From contig NZ_JANUGX010000010.1 in the NCBI RefSeq assembly GCF_024753245.1, positions 106,834-170,833 on the forward strand: 64,000 nt of DNA. Direction: 5' to 3'. Made by a program: the position numbers and the translations under genes. Positions within the stretch are counted from its first letter, which is position 1; each line of letters starts with the position of its first letter. The notes below the pieces were generated by a model that was given only the letters and a program-made list of their open reading frames with translations, ran no database searches and had not been told where the DNA came from. The stretch comes from Massilia norwichensis (GTDB lineage: Bacteria; Pseudomonadota; Gammaproteobacteria; Burkholderiales; Burkholderiaceae_D). Of the stretch, positions 26,480 to 34,905 are shown in pieces.

Positions 26480-28288
26480 ATGGACAAACCGACACTGCAT
26501 TTCCCAGTCACGCTCGCGCCCGAGCCGCAGGATTTGCCGGCGGCCGCCCCGGCCGTCGGCGCCAGCGCCGACATCGAAACCCCGACCCGGACCGACCGCC
26601 TGCTGCATGCCGCGCTCGGGCGGCTGACCGCTGGCATCTCGCCAGCCGCGCTGGCGCTGGCCTGGACCGACTGGGCCCTGCATCTGGCGCAGTCGCCCGG
26701 CAAATGGGGCCGCCTGCTGGAGAAGGCGGTGCGCAAGAGCGGACGCTTCGCCGATTATGCGGCGCACGCCGTGGCCGGGTCGCCCGCGCCCTGCATCGCA
26801 CCGCTGCCCCAGGACCACCGCTTCGACGGCGAGGCCTGGCAGCGCTGGCCCTTCAACGTGATCCAGCAGGGCTTCCTGCTCAACCAGCAGTGGTGGCACA
26901 ACGCGACCACCGGGATCGGCGGAGTTTCGCCGCACCATGAACAAGTGGTGTCCTTCGCTGCGCGGCAATTCCTCGACATGCTCTCCCCCGTCAATTTCCT
27001 CGCGACGAACCCGGAAGTGCTGCAGGCCACGCGCGAGGAAAACGGCATGAACCTGGCCCGTGGCGCTGCCCACCTGCTTGAGGACTGGCAACGCATGCTG
27101 CTTGGCAAGCCGCCGGCCGGGACTGAAAATTTCGTTCCCGGCAAGAACGTCGCGGTCACGCCCGGCCAGGTGGTGCTGCGCAACAGGCTGGTCGAGCTGA
27201 TCCAGTACGCGCCTGCTACCGCCGAGATCCACGCCGAACCGGTGCTGATCGTGCCGGCCTGGATCATGAAGTACTACATCCTCGATCTGTCGCCCCACAA
27301 TTCGCTGGTCAACTACCTGGTCCAGCGCGGCCATACCGTGTTCATGATCTCCTGGCACAACCCGGTCGAAGCGGACCGCGACCTCGGCATGGACGACTAC
27401 CTGCAGCAGGGCGTGCTGGCGGCGCTGGACGCGGTGGCGGCGATCGTTCCTGAGCGCCGCATCCACACCGCCGGCTACTGCCTGGGCGGCACCCTGCTCG
27501 CCATCGCCGCCGCCTGGCTGGCCGGGCAGCGCGACGCGCGCATCGCTTCGATGACCTTGCTGGCTGCCCAGACCGACTTCACGGAAGCGGGCGAACTGAA
27601 CCTGTTCATCGACGACAGCGAGCTGGACTATCTCGATGCCATGATGTGGCGCCAGGGCTACCTGGAGACCCACCAGATGGCCGGCGCCTTCGAACTGCTG
27701 CGCTCGAATGACCTGGTGGGGTCGCGCGTGGTCAGCGCGTACCTGCTCGGCAAGCGCCAGCCGGTGAACGACCTGATGGCCTGGAACGCCGACGCCACGC
27801 GCATGCCCTACCGCATGCACAGCGAGTACCTGCGCCGGCTGTTCCTGAAAAACGAATTGTTCGAAGGGCGCTACCGGGTCGATGGGCGGCCGGTGGCGCT
27901 GACCGACATCCATGTCCCGATGTTCGTCGTCGCCACCGAGACCGACCACGTGGCGCCCTGGAAGTCGGTCTACAAGATCAGGCTGGTGGCCGATGCCGAC
28001 CTCAGCTTCGTGCTCACCAGCGGCGGCCATAATGCTGGCATCGTCAGCGAGCCGGGCCACCCGAGGCGCCATTTCCGGCTCGGGCGCCAGGCCGACGGCG
28101 ACATTTACCTGGCGCCGGACGACTGGGTCGCCGCCACGCCGCCGCAGGAAGGCTCGTGGTGGCCGGCCTGGGCCGACTGGCTCGAGGCCGCCGGCAGCAG
28201 GCGCGCCGCCCCGCCGGCGATGGGTGCGCCCGCGCGCGGCTACCCCGCCCTCGGCCCGGCACCCGGCAACTACGTGCTGGAGCGCTGA
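26480..28288 (+). CDS. phaC: Poly(3-hydroxyalkanoate) synthase, class I-like
   Basis: 602 aa. It polymerises 3-hydroxyacyl-CoA into storage polyester. The PhaC N-terminal region is present (FNVIQQGFLLNQQWWHNAT and LSPVNFLATNPEVLQAT), followed by the alpha/beta-hydrolase core with the lipase-like box HTAGYCLGGT (catalytic Cys334), Asp in VATETDHVAPWKS and His in TSGGHNAGIVSEPG. It is not next to phaA or phaB here but to a MaoC/phosphotransacetylase fusion and acetate kinase, and lies behind a perfect FNR box. This suggests a role in managing acetyl-CoA and reducing power when oxygen is low, possibly separate from a housekeeping synthase elsewhere. Confidence 0.94.
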   Translation: MDKPTLHFPVTLAPEPQDLPAAAPAVGASADIETPTRTDRLLHAALGRLTAGISPAALALAWTDWALHLAQSPGKWGRLLEKAVRKSGRFADYAAHAVAGSPAPCIAPLPQDHRFDGEAWQRWPFNVIQQGFLLNQQWWHNATTGIGGVSPHHEQVVSFAARQFLDMLSPVNFLATNPEVLQATREENGMNLARGAAHLLEDWQRMLLGKPPAGTENFVPGKNVAVTPGQVVLRNRLVELIQYAPATAEIHAEPVLIVPAWIMKYYILDLSPHNSLVNYLVQRGHTVFMISWHNPVEADRDLGMDDYLQQGVLAALDAVAAIVPERRIHTAGYCLGGTLLAIAAAWLAGQRDARIASMTLLAAQTDFTEAGELNLFIDDSELDYLDAMMWRQGYLETHQMAGAFELLRSNDLVGSRVVSAYLLGKRQPVNDLMAWNADATRMPYRMHSEYLRRLFLKNELFEGRYRVDGRPVALTDIHVPMFVVATETDHVAPWKSVYKIRLVADADLSFVLTSGGHNAGIVSEPGHPRRHFRLGRQADGDIYLAPDDWVAATPPQEGSWWPAWADWLEAAGSRRAAPPAMGAPARGYPALGPAPGNYVLER

Positions 28289-28301
28289 GCGAAAGAACCG
28301 A

Positions 28302-29708
28302 ATGGACACCATACAGAACCGCACCTTTGACGAACTCCGGGTTGGCGACAGCGCCAGCCTGACCCGCACCCTCACCCGCGAAGACATCGAACTGTTCGCC
28401 GTCATGTCGGGCGACGTCAACCCCGCCCACCTCGACGACGAGTACGCCCGCAGCGACATGTTCCACAAGGTGATCGCGCACGGCATGTGGAGCGGCGCGC
28501 TGATCTCCACCGTGCTCGGCACCCAACTGCCCGGCCCGGGCACGATCTACCTTGGACAGTCGTTGCGCTTCCTGAAACCGGTCGGCCTGGGCGACAGCGT
28601 GACCGTGACCCTGAGCGTGGCCCGGCTCGATCCGGAACAACGCCGCGTCACCCTCGATTGCGTGGTGACCAACCAGGCGCACGAAGAGGTGGTGGCCGGC
28701 AGCGCCGACGTCATCGCGCCCGCCGAGAAGATCGTGCGCCCGCGCGTGGCGCTGCCCGAGGTGCGCCTGCGCGAGCGCGGCGGCCGCTACCGCGCCCTGC
28801 TGGCGGCGGCCCAGGACGCGCCGCGCATCCGCACCGCGGTGGTACACCCGGTCGATACCGTCTCGCTGCTGGGCGCCCTCGAAGCCGCGCGCCAGGACCT
28901 GATCGAGCCGGTGCTGGTCGGTCCGGAAGCGAAGATCAGGCGCGCCGCCCTCGAGGCCGGCGTCGACCTGGCGGGGATACGCATCGTGCCCACCGAGCAC
29001 AGTCACGCAGCGGCCGAGGCCGCGGTGGCGCTGGCCCGGGCTGGCGAGGTCCAGGCCCTGATGAAAGGCGCGCTGCATACCGACGAATTGATGCATGCCG
29101 TGGTGGCCAAGGAAAGCGGCCTGCGCACCGCGCGCCGCGTCAGCCACGTGTTCGCGATGGACGTGCCGACCTACCCGCGCCCGCTGTTCATCACCGATGC
29201 CGCGATCAACGTCACCCCCACCCTCGAGGACAAGCGCGACATCGTCCAGAACGCGATCGACCTGGCGCACGCGCTGGGGATCGCCGCGCCGCGCGTGGCG
29301 ATCCTGTCGGCGGTCGAGACGGTGTACCCGAAGATCGCCTCGACCATCGAAGCGGCGGCGCTGTGCAAGATGGCCGAGCGCGGCCAGATCGGCGGCGGCC
29401 TGGTGGATGGCCCGATGGCCTTCGACCTGGCGGTGTCAGGCGAGGCCGCGGCGACCAAGGGCTTCGTTTCGCCGGTGGCCGGCTGCGCCGACGTCCTGGT
29501 CGTGCCCGATCTCGAGGCCGGCAATATGCTCGCCAAGCAGCTCGAATACCTGGCCGAAGCCCAGGTGGCCGGGATCGTGCTCGGCGCACGCGTTCCCATC
29601 ATCCTCACCAGCCGCGCCGACGGACCGCTGGCGCGGCTGGCCTCCTGTGCGCTGGCGGCACTGCTGGTGCGACATCAATCGGCTTCGGCCGGGAGCAGCA
29701 TGCCATGA
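28302..29708 (+). CDS. Bifunctional MaoC-type enoyl-CoA hydratase / phosphate acetyltransferase
   Basis: 468 aa from ATG 28302, 13 bp after phaC. Residues about 1-145 are a hot-dog-fold MaoC domain (FDELRVGDSASLTRTLTREDIELFAVMSGDVNPAHLDDEYAR, with the D-x4-H active-site pair in GDVNPAHLD, and MFHKVIAHGMWSGALIST). Residues about 165-468 are a phosphate acetyl/butyryltransferase (ALMKGALHTDELMHAVV, VSHVFAMDVPTYPRPLFITDAAINV, GGGLVDGPMAFDLAVS). Together they could make R-3-hydroxyacyl-CoA for the synthase and interconvert acetyl-CoA and acetyl phosphate. It overlaps acetate kinase by 4 bp (ATGA), supporting a Pta-Ack pathway. Which acyl group the transferase uses is not certain. Confidence 0.92.
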   Translation: MDTIQNRTFDELRVGDSASLTRTLTREDIELFAVMSGDVNPAHLDDEYARSDMFHKVIAHGMWSGALISTVLGTQLPGPGTIYLGQSLRFLKPVGLGDSVTVTLSVARLDPEQRRVTLDCVVTNQAHEEVVAGSADVIAPAEKIVRPRVALPEVRLRERGGRYRALLAAAQDAPRIRTAVVHPVDTVSLLGALEAARQDLIEPVLVGPEAKIRRAALEAGVDLAGIRIVPTEHSHAAAEAAVALARAGEVQALMKGALHTDELMHAVVAKESGLRTARRVSHVFAMDVPTYPRPLFITDAAINVTPTLEDKRDIVQNAIDLAHALGIAAPRVAILSAVETVYPKIASTIEAAALCKMAERGQIGGGLVDGPMAFDLAVSGEAAATKGFVSPVAGCADVLVVPDLEAGNMLAKQLEYLAEAQVAGIVLGARVPIILTSRADGPLARLASCALAALLVRHQSASAGSSMP

Positions 29709-30898
29709 AAGCCTACGCCTGTTTCAATGCCGGCTCGTCCAGCATCAAGTTCGCCGTATTCCTTGAACGCGAGGGCCAACTGGTGCCCGCCAGTCACGGC
29801 AAGATCGACAACGGTGCCGCCACGCCGCGCCTGCAGGCCTGGTCGGCCGAGGGCGCGCTCATCGAGGACCGCTTGCTGGCCACGGACAATGCCTACGCGA
29901 CCGAGATGGCCGCGGCGATCGACTGGATCGAAGCGCATCTGGCGCCGGCGCAGCTGGCCGGCGTCGGCCATCGCGTGGTACATGGAGGAAATGCGCATGC
30001 CGGTCCGGCGCTGGTGACACCCGTGCTGCTGCAGGAATTGGCCGAGCTGGCGCCGCTGGCGCCGCTGCACCAGCCGCACAACCTGGCCGCGATCCGGGCC
30101 ATCGCGCGGCTGCATCCGGGCCTGCCGCAGGTTGCCTGCTTCGATACCGCCTTCCACCTCGGCGGTCCGCGCGTGCCGCGTTTGTACGCGCTGCCACGTG
30201 AATTCGCCGAGCAAGGGATGATGCGCTACGGCTTCCACGGCCTGTCCTACGAGCACCTGGCTGCCAAGCTGCCGGCGCTGGAGCCGCGCGCCGGCGGCCG
30301 GGTGGTCGCTGCTCACCTGGGCAGCGGCGCCAGCATGTGCGCCATGCTGGACGGGCGCAGCATCGCCAGCACGATGGGATTTTCGGCGCTCGACGGCTTG
30401 CCGATGGCAAGGCGCTGCGGCAGCATCGATGCCGGCCTGCTGCTCTACCTGCTGCAGGAAAAACACATGGCGCCGAAGGCGCTGGAACGGCTGCTGTACC
30501 AGGGTTCGGGCCTGTTCGGCCTGTCCGGCATCAGCGGCGACATGCGCACCCTGCTGGCCAGCGAGGATGCGGCGGCGCGCGAGGCGGTCGAGGTTTTCGT
30601 CTACCGCATCGGGCGCGAACTCGGCTCGCTGGCCGCGGCCCTGGGGGGTCTCGACGTGCTGGTCTTCACGGGCGGCATCGGCGAGCACGCGGCCGAGATC
30701 CGCGCGCGCGTCTGCGCCCAGGCGGCCTGGCTCGGCGTCAAGCTGGACCTCGAGGCCAACGCCGCCGGCGGCCCGCGTCTGCACGCGCCGGACAGCGCGG
30801 TCGCGGTCTGGGTGCTGCCGGCCGACGAGGAAGCGGTGATCGCGCGCCAGACGCGCGCGCTGGTGCAGCGTATGCCGGCTCAGATCGTCCGCGAGTAG
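29705..30898 (+). CDS. ackA: Acetate (or propionate) kinase
   Basis: 397 aa from ATG 29705, which overlaps the stop of the Pta fusion. It makes ATP and acetate from acetyl phosphate. ASKHA-fold motifs: FNAGSSSIKFAVF (N-terminal phosphate loop), GVGHRVVHGG, ACFDTAFH, RYGFHGLSYEH, AAHLGSGASMCAML and FTGGIGEHAAEIRARV. The full length is normal. It forms the last gene of the phaC - maoC/pta - ackA operon behind an FNR box, giving a fermentative substrate-level phosphorylation option during oxygen limitation. The 3' end overlaps the convergent hemN by 19 bp. Confidence 0.94.
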   Translation: MKAYACFNAGSSSIKFAVFLEREGQLVPASHGKIDNGAATPRLQAWSAEGALIEDRLLATDNAYATEMAAAIDWIEAHLAPAQLAGVGHRVVHGGNAHAGPALVTPVLLQELAELAPLAPLHQPHNLAAIRAIARLHPGLPQVACFDTAFHLGGPRVPRLYALPREFAEQGMMRYGFHGLSYEHLAAKLPALEPRAGGRVVAAHLGSGASMCAMLDGRSIASTMGFSALDGLPMARRCGSIDAGLLLYLLQEKHMAPKALERLLYQGSGLFGLSGISGDMRTLLASEDAAAREAVEVFVYRIGRELGSLAAALGGLDVLVFTGGIGEHAAEIRARVCAQAAWLGVKLDLEANAAGGPRLHAPDSAVAVWVLPADEEAVIARQTRALVQRMPAQIVRE

Positions 30899-32274
30899 CG
30901 CACCCGCTGCAGCGGCACCGCTTCCGGCATGCCGAAGTAGGCGTCGAACACCATGCAGATATTGCGGATCAAGAGCCGGCCCCTGGCGCTGACCTCGAGC
31001 CGGTCCGGCAGCAAGGCGAGCAGGCCTTCGGCGCCCAGCGCCGTCAGCTTTTCCAGCTCAGGCGCGAAATCGGCCGCGAAGTCGATCCCCCAGCTCGCCT
31101 CCAGGGCGTCGAAGTCGAGCGCAAAATTGCACATCAGCTGCTGGATGATGTCGCGCCGCACCAGGTCGTCGCGCGACAGGCACAGGCCGCGCGCCACCGG
31201 CAGCACGCCTTCGTCCAGGCGTGCGTAATAGGCTTCGAGCGTCTTCTCGTTCTGGCTGTAGGTGCCGTTCACGGCGCTGATCGCCGACACGCCGCAGGCG
31301 ATGGTGTCGAGCGCGGCCCGGGTCGAGTAACCCTGGAAGTTGCGGTGCAGCGTGCCGTCGCGCTGGGCGCGCGCCAGTTCGTCGTCCGGCTTGGCGAAAT
31401 GGTCCATGCCGATATAGACGTAGCCGGCCGCGCACAGGCGCTCGATGCACAGGCCGAGCATGGCCAGCTTGGTGGCGGGATCCGGCATGTCCTCGTCGCG
31501 GATCACCTTCTGCGCCTTGAACATCTGCGGCATGTGCGCGTAGTTGTAGACCGAGATCCGGTCCGGCAACAGCGCGACCACCTTGTCGAGCGTCTGCGCC
31601 ATGCTGGCCACGCTCTGCAGCGGCAAGCCGTAGATCAGGTCGATGCTCACCGAGCGGAACCCGGCCGCGCGCGCGGTCGCGATGGCGTCGCCCGTCATCG
31701 CTTCCGGCTGGAGGCGGTTGACGGCGCGCTGCACGTCCTCGTCGAAGTCCTGCACGCCGAGGCTGAGGCGGTTGAAGCCCTGGCGCCGCAGCGAGCGGAT
31801 GCGCTGCGCGTCGACGGTGCGCGGGTCGATCTCGATCGAATACTCGCCCTCTTCGTCATCGGCGAACGCGAAGCGGCTGCGCAGGTGGTCCATCAGGGCG
31901 CCCATCTGCGCGTCGCTCAGGTAGGTCGGCGTGCCGCCGCCGAAATGCAGCTGCTGCACCGGGCCGCAGGCCGCGAACAGGCTGGCCTGCATGTCGATCT
32001 CGCGCACCAGGTAGTCCAGGTATTTCGCAGCCTTGCTGCGGTCGTGGGTGATGATCTTGTTGCAGGCGCAGTAGTAGCACAGCGACTCGCAGAACGGCAC
32101 GTGCACGTACAGCGACAGCGGCCGTCCCGGCGCGCCGCGCCAGGCCGCCGCCGCGAATTCGTTCGCGGCGAAACTGCCCGTGAAACGGTCGGCGGTCGGA
32201 TACGAGGTGTAGCGCGGCCCGCGCTGGCTCATGCGAGCGATCAGTTCGGGGTCGAATTGGACGGTGGGTTGCAT
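30880..32274 (-). CDS. hemN: Oxygen-independent coproporphyrinogen III oxidase
   Basis: 464 aa from ATG 32274 (AGGATTTACC upstream); an earlier in-frame ATG lies inside nnrS and is unlikely. This radical-SAM enzyme decarboxylates coproporphyrinogen III without oxygen to supply haem under anaerobiosis. YVHVPFCESLCYYCACNK holds the HemN-type C-x3-C-x2-C-x-C cluster; QLHFGGGTPTYLS and GFNRLSLGVQDFDEDVQRAVNRLQ follow, and the C-terminal HemN domain is complete (GYSTRAALDTIACGVSAIS). It lies 19 bp after nnrS. The narI and hybrid haem-requiring steps of nitrate respiration in this window need such a supply. Confidence 0.95.
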   Translation of the reverse strand: MQPTVQFDPELIARMSQRGPRYTSYPTADRFTGSFAANEFAAAAWRGAPGRPLSLYVHVPFCESLCYYCACNKIITHDRSKAAKYLDYLVREIDMQASLFAACGPVQQLHFGGGTPTYLSDAQMGALMDHLRSRFAFADDEEGEYSIEIDPRTVDAQRIRSLRRQGFNRLSLGVQDFDEDVQRAVNRLQPEAMTGDAIATARAAGFRSVSIDLIYGLPLQSVASMAQTLDKVVALLPDRISVYNYAHMPQMFKAQKVIRDEDMPDPATKLAMLGLCIERLCAAGYVYIGMDHFAKPDDELARAQRDGTLHRNFQGYSTRAALDTIACGVSAISAVNGTYSQNEKTLEAYYARLDEGVLPVARGLCLSRDDLVRRDIIQQLMCNFALDFDALEASWGIDFAADFAPELEKLTALGAEGLLALLPDRLEVSARGRLLIRNICMVFDAYFGMPEAVPLQRVRYSRTI

Positions 32275-32293
32275 GGTAAATCCTGTGAATGAA

Positions 32294-33481
32294 TCAGCCT
32301 TCGCGGCCATCGGGACGCGGCGCGACGAGGCGTGGCAGGTAGACGGCCAGGTAGGCCAGGAAGCAGCCGCTCCAGCACACGGTGGCAAGCACCAGCCAGG
32401 GCATGCGTGCGGCAGGTGCCAGCGCGGCCGCGAAACGGGCCAGCACGGCGCCCTGCGCCAGCACGTACATCAGGGTTTCGGCGCGGCCCGCCTTCAGAGG
32501 ACGGCCGGTGTGGCCCAGCGCGGTGCGGGTGATCATGCCGATCACCAGGCCGGCGAGCGAGCCGACGGTCAGCAGGTGCAGCGCGGCGCTGGGCGTCACG
32601 ATGCCGTACTGGGCCAGCGCCAGCGCCAGGAAGCCCAGCGGAATCCAGGCATACGACAGGTGGAGTATCCACAGCAGCGGGTTGCGCAAGGTGCGCCACG
32701 GCTTCCAGCCCGCCAGGCGCAGCGCCTGCGCCACGGCGGCGGCCATCGCCAGCGCCGCGGTGAACGGCGCCGCCAGGCCGGCCGTCCACGCCGCACCGGC
32801 CAGCACCGTCAGGAACAGCGCGGTCCTGTCGACGCGCGCGTCCTGCACCGGCCTGGTCCCGGGCGCGCCGTTCGCGGTAAACATCGGAATCACGCGTCCG
32901 CCGATCACGGCTTCGATGGCCACGATCAGGACGATGGCCGCGTGCACCGGCGCCAGCGGGTCGAGCGGCAGCCAGCCCAGCGTGGCGGCGTGGTACAGCA
33001 GGTTCGACAGCGCCAGCAGGCCGAGCAGCGCCACCAGGAACATGTTGCGGCGGTTGCCCGACTGCTTCAGCACCCGGTACAGCGGCAACGCCGCCAGCGG
33101 CAGGAAGATGGCATCGACGGCGGCAGCGGCCAGCGGCGGCGCGGCCAGCATGGCAGCGCGTCCGGCGAGCCAGACCCCGGCGATCGCCGCCAGGCGCCAG
33201 CCGCGCGGGGTCCACAATCTGGTCCAGTTGTAGCCGGCGGTGTACAGGAAGCCGACGATGACGGCGACCGCGAAGCCGTACACCATCTCGTGCATGTGCC
33301 ACAGCATGTCGACGCGGGCCGGCACCGGCCAGCCGGCCTGCGCCGCCACCCACAGCGGCACGCTGACAGCGGCGAAGGCTGCGGCCAGCAGGTAGAAGGG
33401 ACGAAAGCCAAGCGCGAACAGCGCCGGCCTGGCGCCGGGCGCCGGCGCGCGGGGCGCCTCTTCGATGGACATCAGCGACAT
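32294..33481 (-). CDS. nnrS: NnrS family membrane protein
   Basis: 395 aa from ATG 33481 (GGGAGAGTCCAC upstream). A 12-segment haem-copper membrane protein family associated with protection from nitrosative stress during denitrification. Characteristic blocks: FALGFRPFYLLAAAFAAVSVPLWV, WHMHEMVYGFAVAVIVGFLYTAGYNWT, GGRVIPMFTANG and TVGSLAGLVIGMITRTALGHTGRPL, with conserved histidines in each. It precedes hemN by 19 bp in a likely operon and follows the Crp/Fnr regulator on the same strand. Role in NO defence is from the family. Confidence 0.93.
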   Translation of the reverse strand: MSLMSIEEAPRAPAPGARPALFALGFRPFYLLAAAFAAVSVPLWVAAQAGWPVPARVDMLWHMHEMVYGFAVAVIVGFLYTAGYNWTRLWTPRGWRLAAIAGVWLAGRAAMLAAPPLAAAAVDAIFLPLAALPLYRVLKQSGNRRNMFLVALLGLLALSNLLYHAATLGWLPLDPLAPVHAAIVLIVAIEAVIGGRVIPMFTANGAPGTRPVQDARVDRTALFLTVLAGAAWTAGLAAPFTAALAMAAAVAQALRLAGWKPWRTLRNPLLWILHLSYAWIPLGFLALALAQYGIVTPSAALHLLTVGSLAGLVIGMITRTALGHTGRPLKAGRAETLMYVLAQGAVLARFAAALAPAARMPWLVLATVCWSGCFLAYLAVYLPRLVAPRPDGREG

Positions 33482-33542
33482 GTGGACTCTCCCTGGAGCG
33501 GCATATGGGACGCATCTTAGTTGCGCCCGGCCACGGCCACAA

Positions 33543-33572
33543 TCCGCCAAAGGAACTAGCCCGCCTGCGGCC
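33543..33572 (+). promoter_or_regulatory. Weak NarL-like heptamer array near the nnrS promoter
   Basis: TCCGCCA (33543), TAGCCCG (33557) and TGCGGCC (33566) keep the 0/+14/+23 spacing seen at 34304, 39699, 46483, 49436 and 60801, but only the middle heptamer is a good match and the array points away from nnrS. On the minus strand a TAAGAT -10-like hexamer lies at 33519-33514. Confidence 0.3.
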
Positions 33573-33575
33573 TGC

Positions 33576-34247
33576 TCAGCCCTGGTAGCTGCGCAGCCCG
33601 CCGGCGTCGAGGATGTCGATCGCGCGCCCCTCGACCCGGATCAGCTGCCGTGCCGAGAGCGCGTGCAGCACCCGAGAGAAGTACTCCGGCGTGATGTTCA
33701 GGCGGGAAGCGATCGCGCGCTTGCTGACCGACAGCGTCAGCCGGTCGCCGCTCTCCGGCCCATCCTTGAGCAGGTAGCCGACCACGCGCTGGCCGCCGGT
33801 ATGCAGGGTATAGGCTTCGACGTCGGCGATCAGGCCGTGCATGCGGCGGCTGATACCGGCCAGCATGCGCCGTGCCAGCACCGGGTGGCGGTCGAGCTCT
33901 TCGAACAGCCCCTTCTTGCCGACGTGGAGCAGCATGCAGTCTTCGAGCGCGGTGGCGGTGACCACGTAGGGCTTTTCCATGAACATCACCGCCTCGCCGA
34001 AGCTCTGTCCCGGCCCGAGGATCTCGACGATCTTTTCCTGCCCCTGGGCCGACACGAAGCCCAGCTTGACCTGGCCGTACACCACCGAATGGAAGCCGTG
34101 ACAGGGGTCGCCGCGCTCGAAGACGGTGCGCCCGCGCGGCACGTGCACTTCGCTGGCCCCCGCGGCGATCGCGCCCAGCTCCTCGTCGCCCAGGCTTGAG
34201 AACAGCGGCATTTGGCGCAGGAATCTGCGCGGGTCGATGGCGTGCAT
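33576..34247 (-). CDS. Crp/Fnr-family regulator, DNR-like
   Basis: 223 aa. The N-terminal cyclic-nucleotide-binding-like beta-barrel runs to about residue 120 (GRTVFERGDPCHGFHSVVYGQVKLGFVSAQGQEKIVEILGPGQSFGE). A dimer helix follows, then the DNA-binding domain (LTLSVSKRAIASRLNITPEYFSRVLHALS). The recognition helix carries E-Y-F-S-R, the FNR-type E-x2-S-R signature that reads TTGAT half-sites. The four N-terminal cysteines of FNR are absent, so it is not an FNR-type oxygen sensor; DNR-type NO sensing is the best guess. FNR boxes at 22199 and 26431 and a variant at 34825 are candidate targets. nnrS-hemN follow on the same strand. Confidence 0.9.
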   Translation of the reverse strand: MHAIDPRRFLRQMPLFSSLGDEELGAIAAGASEVHVPRGRTVFERGDPCHGFHSVVYGQVKLGFVSAQGQEKIVEILGPGQSFGEAVMFMEKPYVVTATALEDCMLLHVGKKGLFEELDRHPVLARRMLAGISRRMHGLIADVEAYTLHTGGQRVVGYLLKDGPESGDRLTLSVSKRAIASRLNITPEYFSRVLHALSARQLIRVEGRAIDILDAGGLRSYQG

Positions 34248-34303
34248 GGGTGTCCTTTCGATGTAAGCCCATGCATTGTCCGCCTGCCAGGTCCGTCACG
34301 GGA

Positions 34304-34371
34304 TAGGCCGGAAGAACTAGGCCGCTTACGCCGTCGTGCAGACAGGCAAGCGCAGCCCTGCTCTCTAGAAT
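34304..34371 (+). promoter_or_regulatory. NarL-like heptamer array and promoter of the 34405 gene
   Basis: TAGGCCG (34304-34310), TAGGCCG (34318-34324) and TACGCCG (34327-34333) are followed by TCGTGCAGACAG (34334-34345) and a TAGAAT -10 (34366-34371). The second heptamer starts 48 bp before the -10, exactly as at moaA and moaD. There is no recognisable -35, as expected for an activator-dependent promoter. Confidence 0.65.
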
Positions 34372-34404
34372 GGCAAGACTCACCTTCACGCTTACTCCGC
34401 ACAC

Positions 34405-34821
34405 ATGCAGACCACCACCACCCTCTCCAGCTTCGACGACTTCCTTGCGGCCGCGCGCGCCCAGCCGGAATCCCAGCGCCTCCTGTTCGTGTTCGGCGTC
34501 GCCGAACTTCCCCAAACTCACAGCCCGGGCCAGGAAAAACGCTTCCGCGAAGGTCGGGGCGGCGCGCTGTCGCCGGTGATGTGCGTCGACAAGGCGATTA
34601 CGGAGCTGGCCGATTTTTCCGCGCTCGCACAGGAATCGCAGAGCACCGGCCAGCCCTGGGACGTGGTGTTCGCCGCCGCGCTGGCCGGCCCCTCCGGGCG
34701 CGAGCCGTCGGACGCGGAGGTCGAACAGGCACTGCGTTCGATGATCGGCGCCGTGCACCGCAGCGCGGTCGAGCGCTTCATCGCCTTCGACCGCGACGGT
34801 CATGCGCTGCATTTTTCCTGA
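34405..34821 (+). CDS. Small protein of unknown function upstream of class II ribonucleotide reductase
   Basis: 138 aa, soluble, no signal peptide or metal-binding motif. It is acidic to neutral with a compact fold suggested by LSSFDDFLAAARAQPESQRLLFVFGVAELP and a C-terminal AVERFIAFDRDGHALHFS. I do not recognise an enzymatic family; I recall that small proteins of this type next to class II reductases in related bacteria are sometimes labelled as reductase subunits, without clear evidence. It has no obvious Shine-Dalgarno sequence before ATG 34405. Its promoter is one of three with the complete NarL-like architecture, so it should be expressed with moaA and moaD, and it lies 84 bp before nrdJ. 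Confidence 0.8.
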   Translation: MQTTTTLSSFDDFLAAARAQPESQRLLFVFGVAELPQTHSPGQEKRFREGRGGALSPVMCVDKAITELADFSALAQESQSTGQPWDVVFAAALAGPSGREPSDAEVEQALRSMIGAVHRSAVERFIAFDRDGHALHFS

Positions 34822-34824
34822 ACC

Positions 34825-34866
34825 TTAAACCGGTTCAAGGACGGCCGGTGAGCGGTTGCCTATAGT
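34825..34866 (+). promoter_or_regulatory. Class II Crp/Fnr-type promoter of nrdJ
   Basis: TTAAACCGGTTCAA (34825-34838) lies inside an imperfect 18-bp palindrome (34823-34840) and resembles TTGAT-N4-ATCAA. A TATAGT -10 is at 34861-34866. Its centre falls at about -41.5 relative to the start deduced from that -10, the classic position for an FNR-type activator. Confidence 0.5.
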
Positions 34867-34905
34867 CCTGTCACAGCAGACCCACGACATCCCGAAAGCC
34901 AATCA

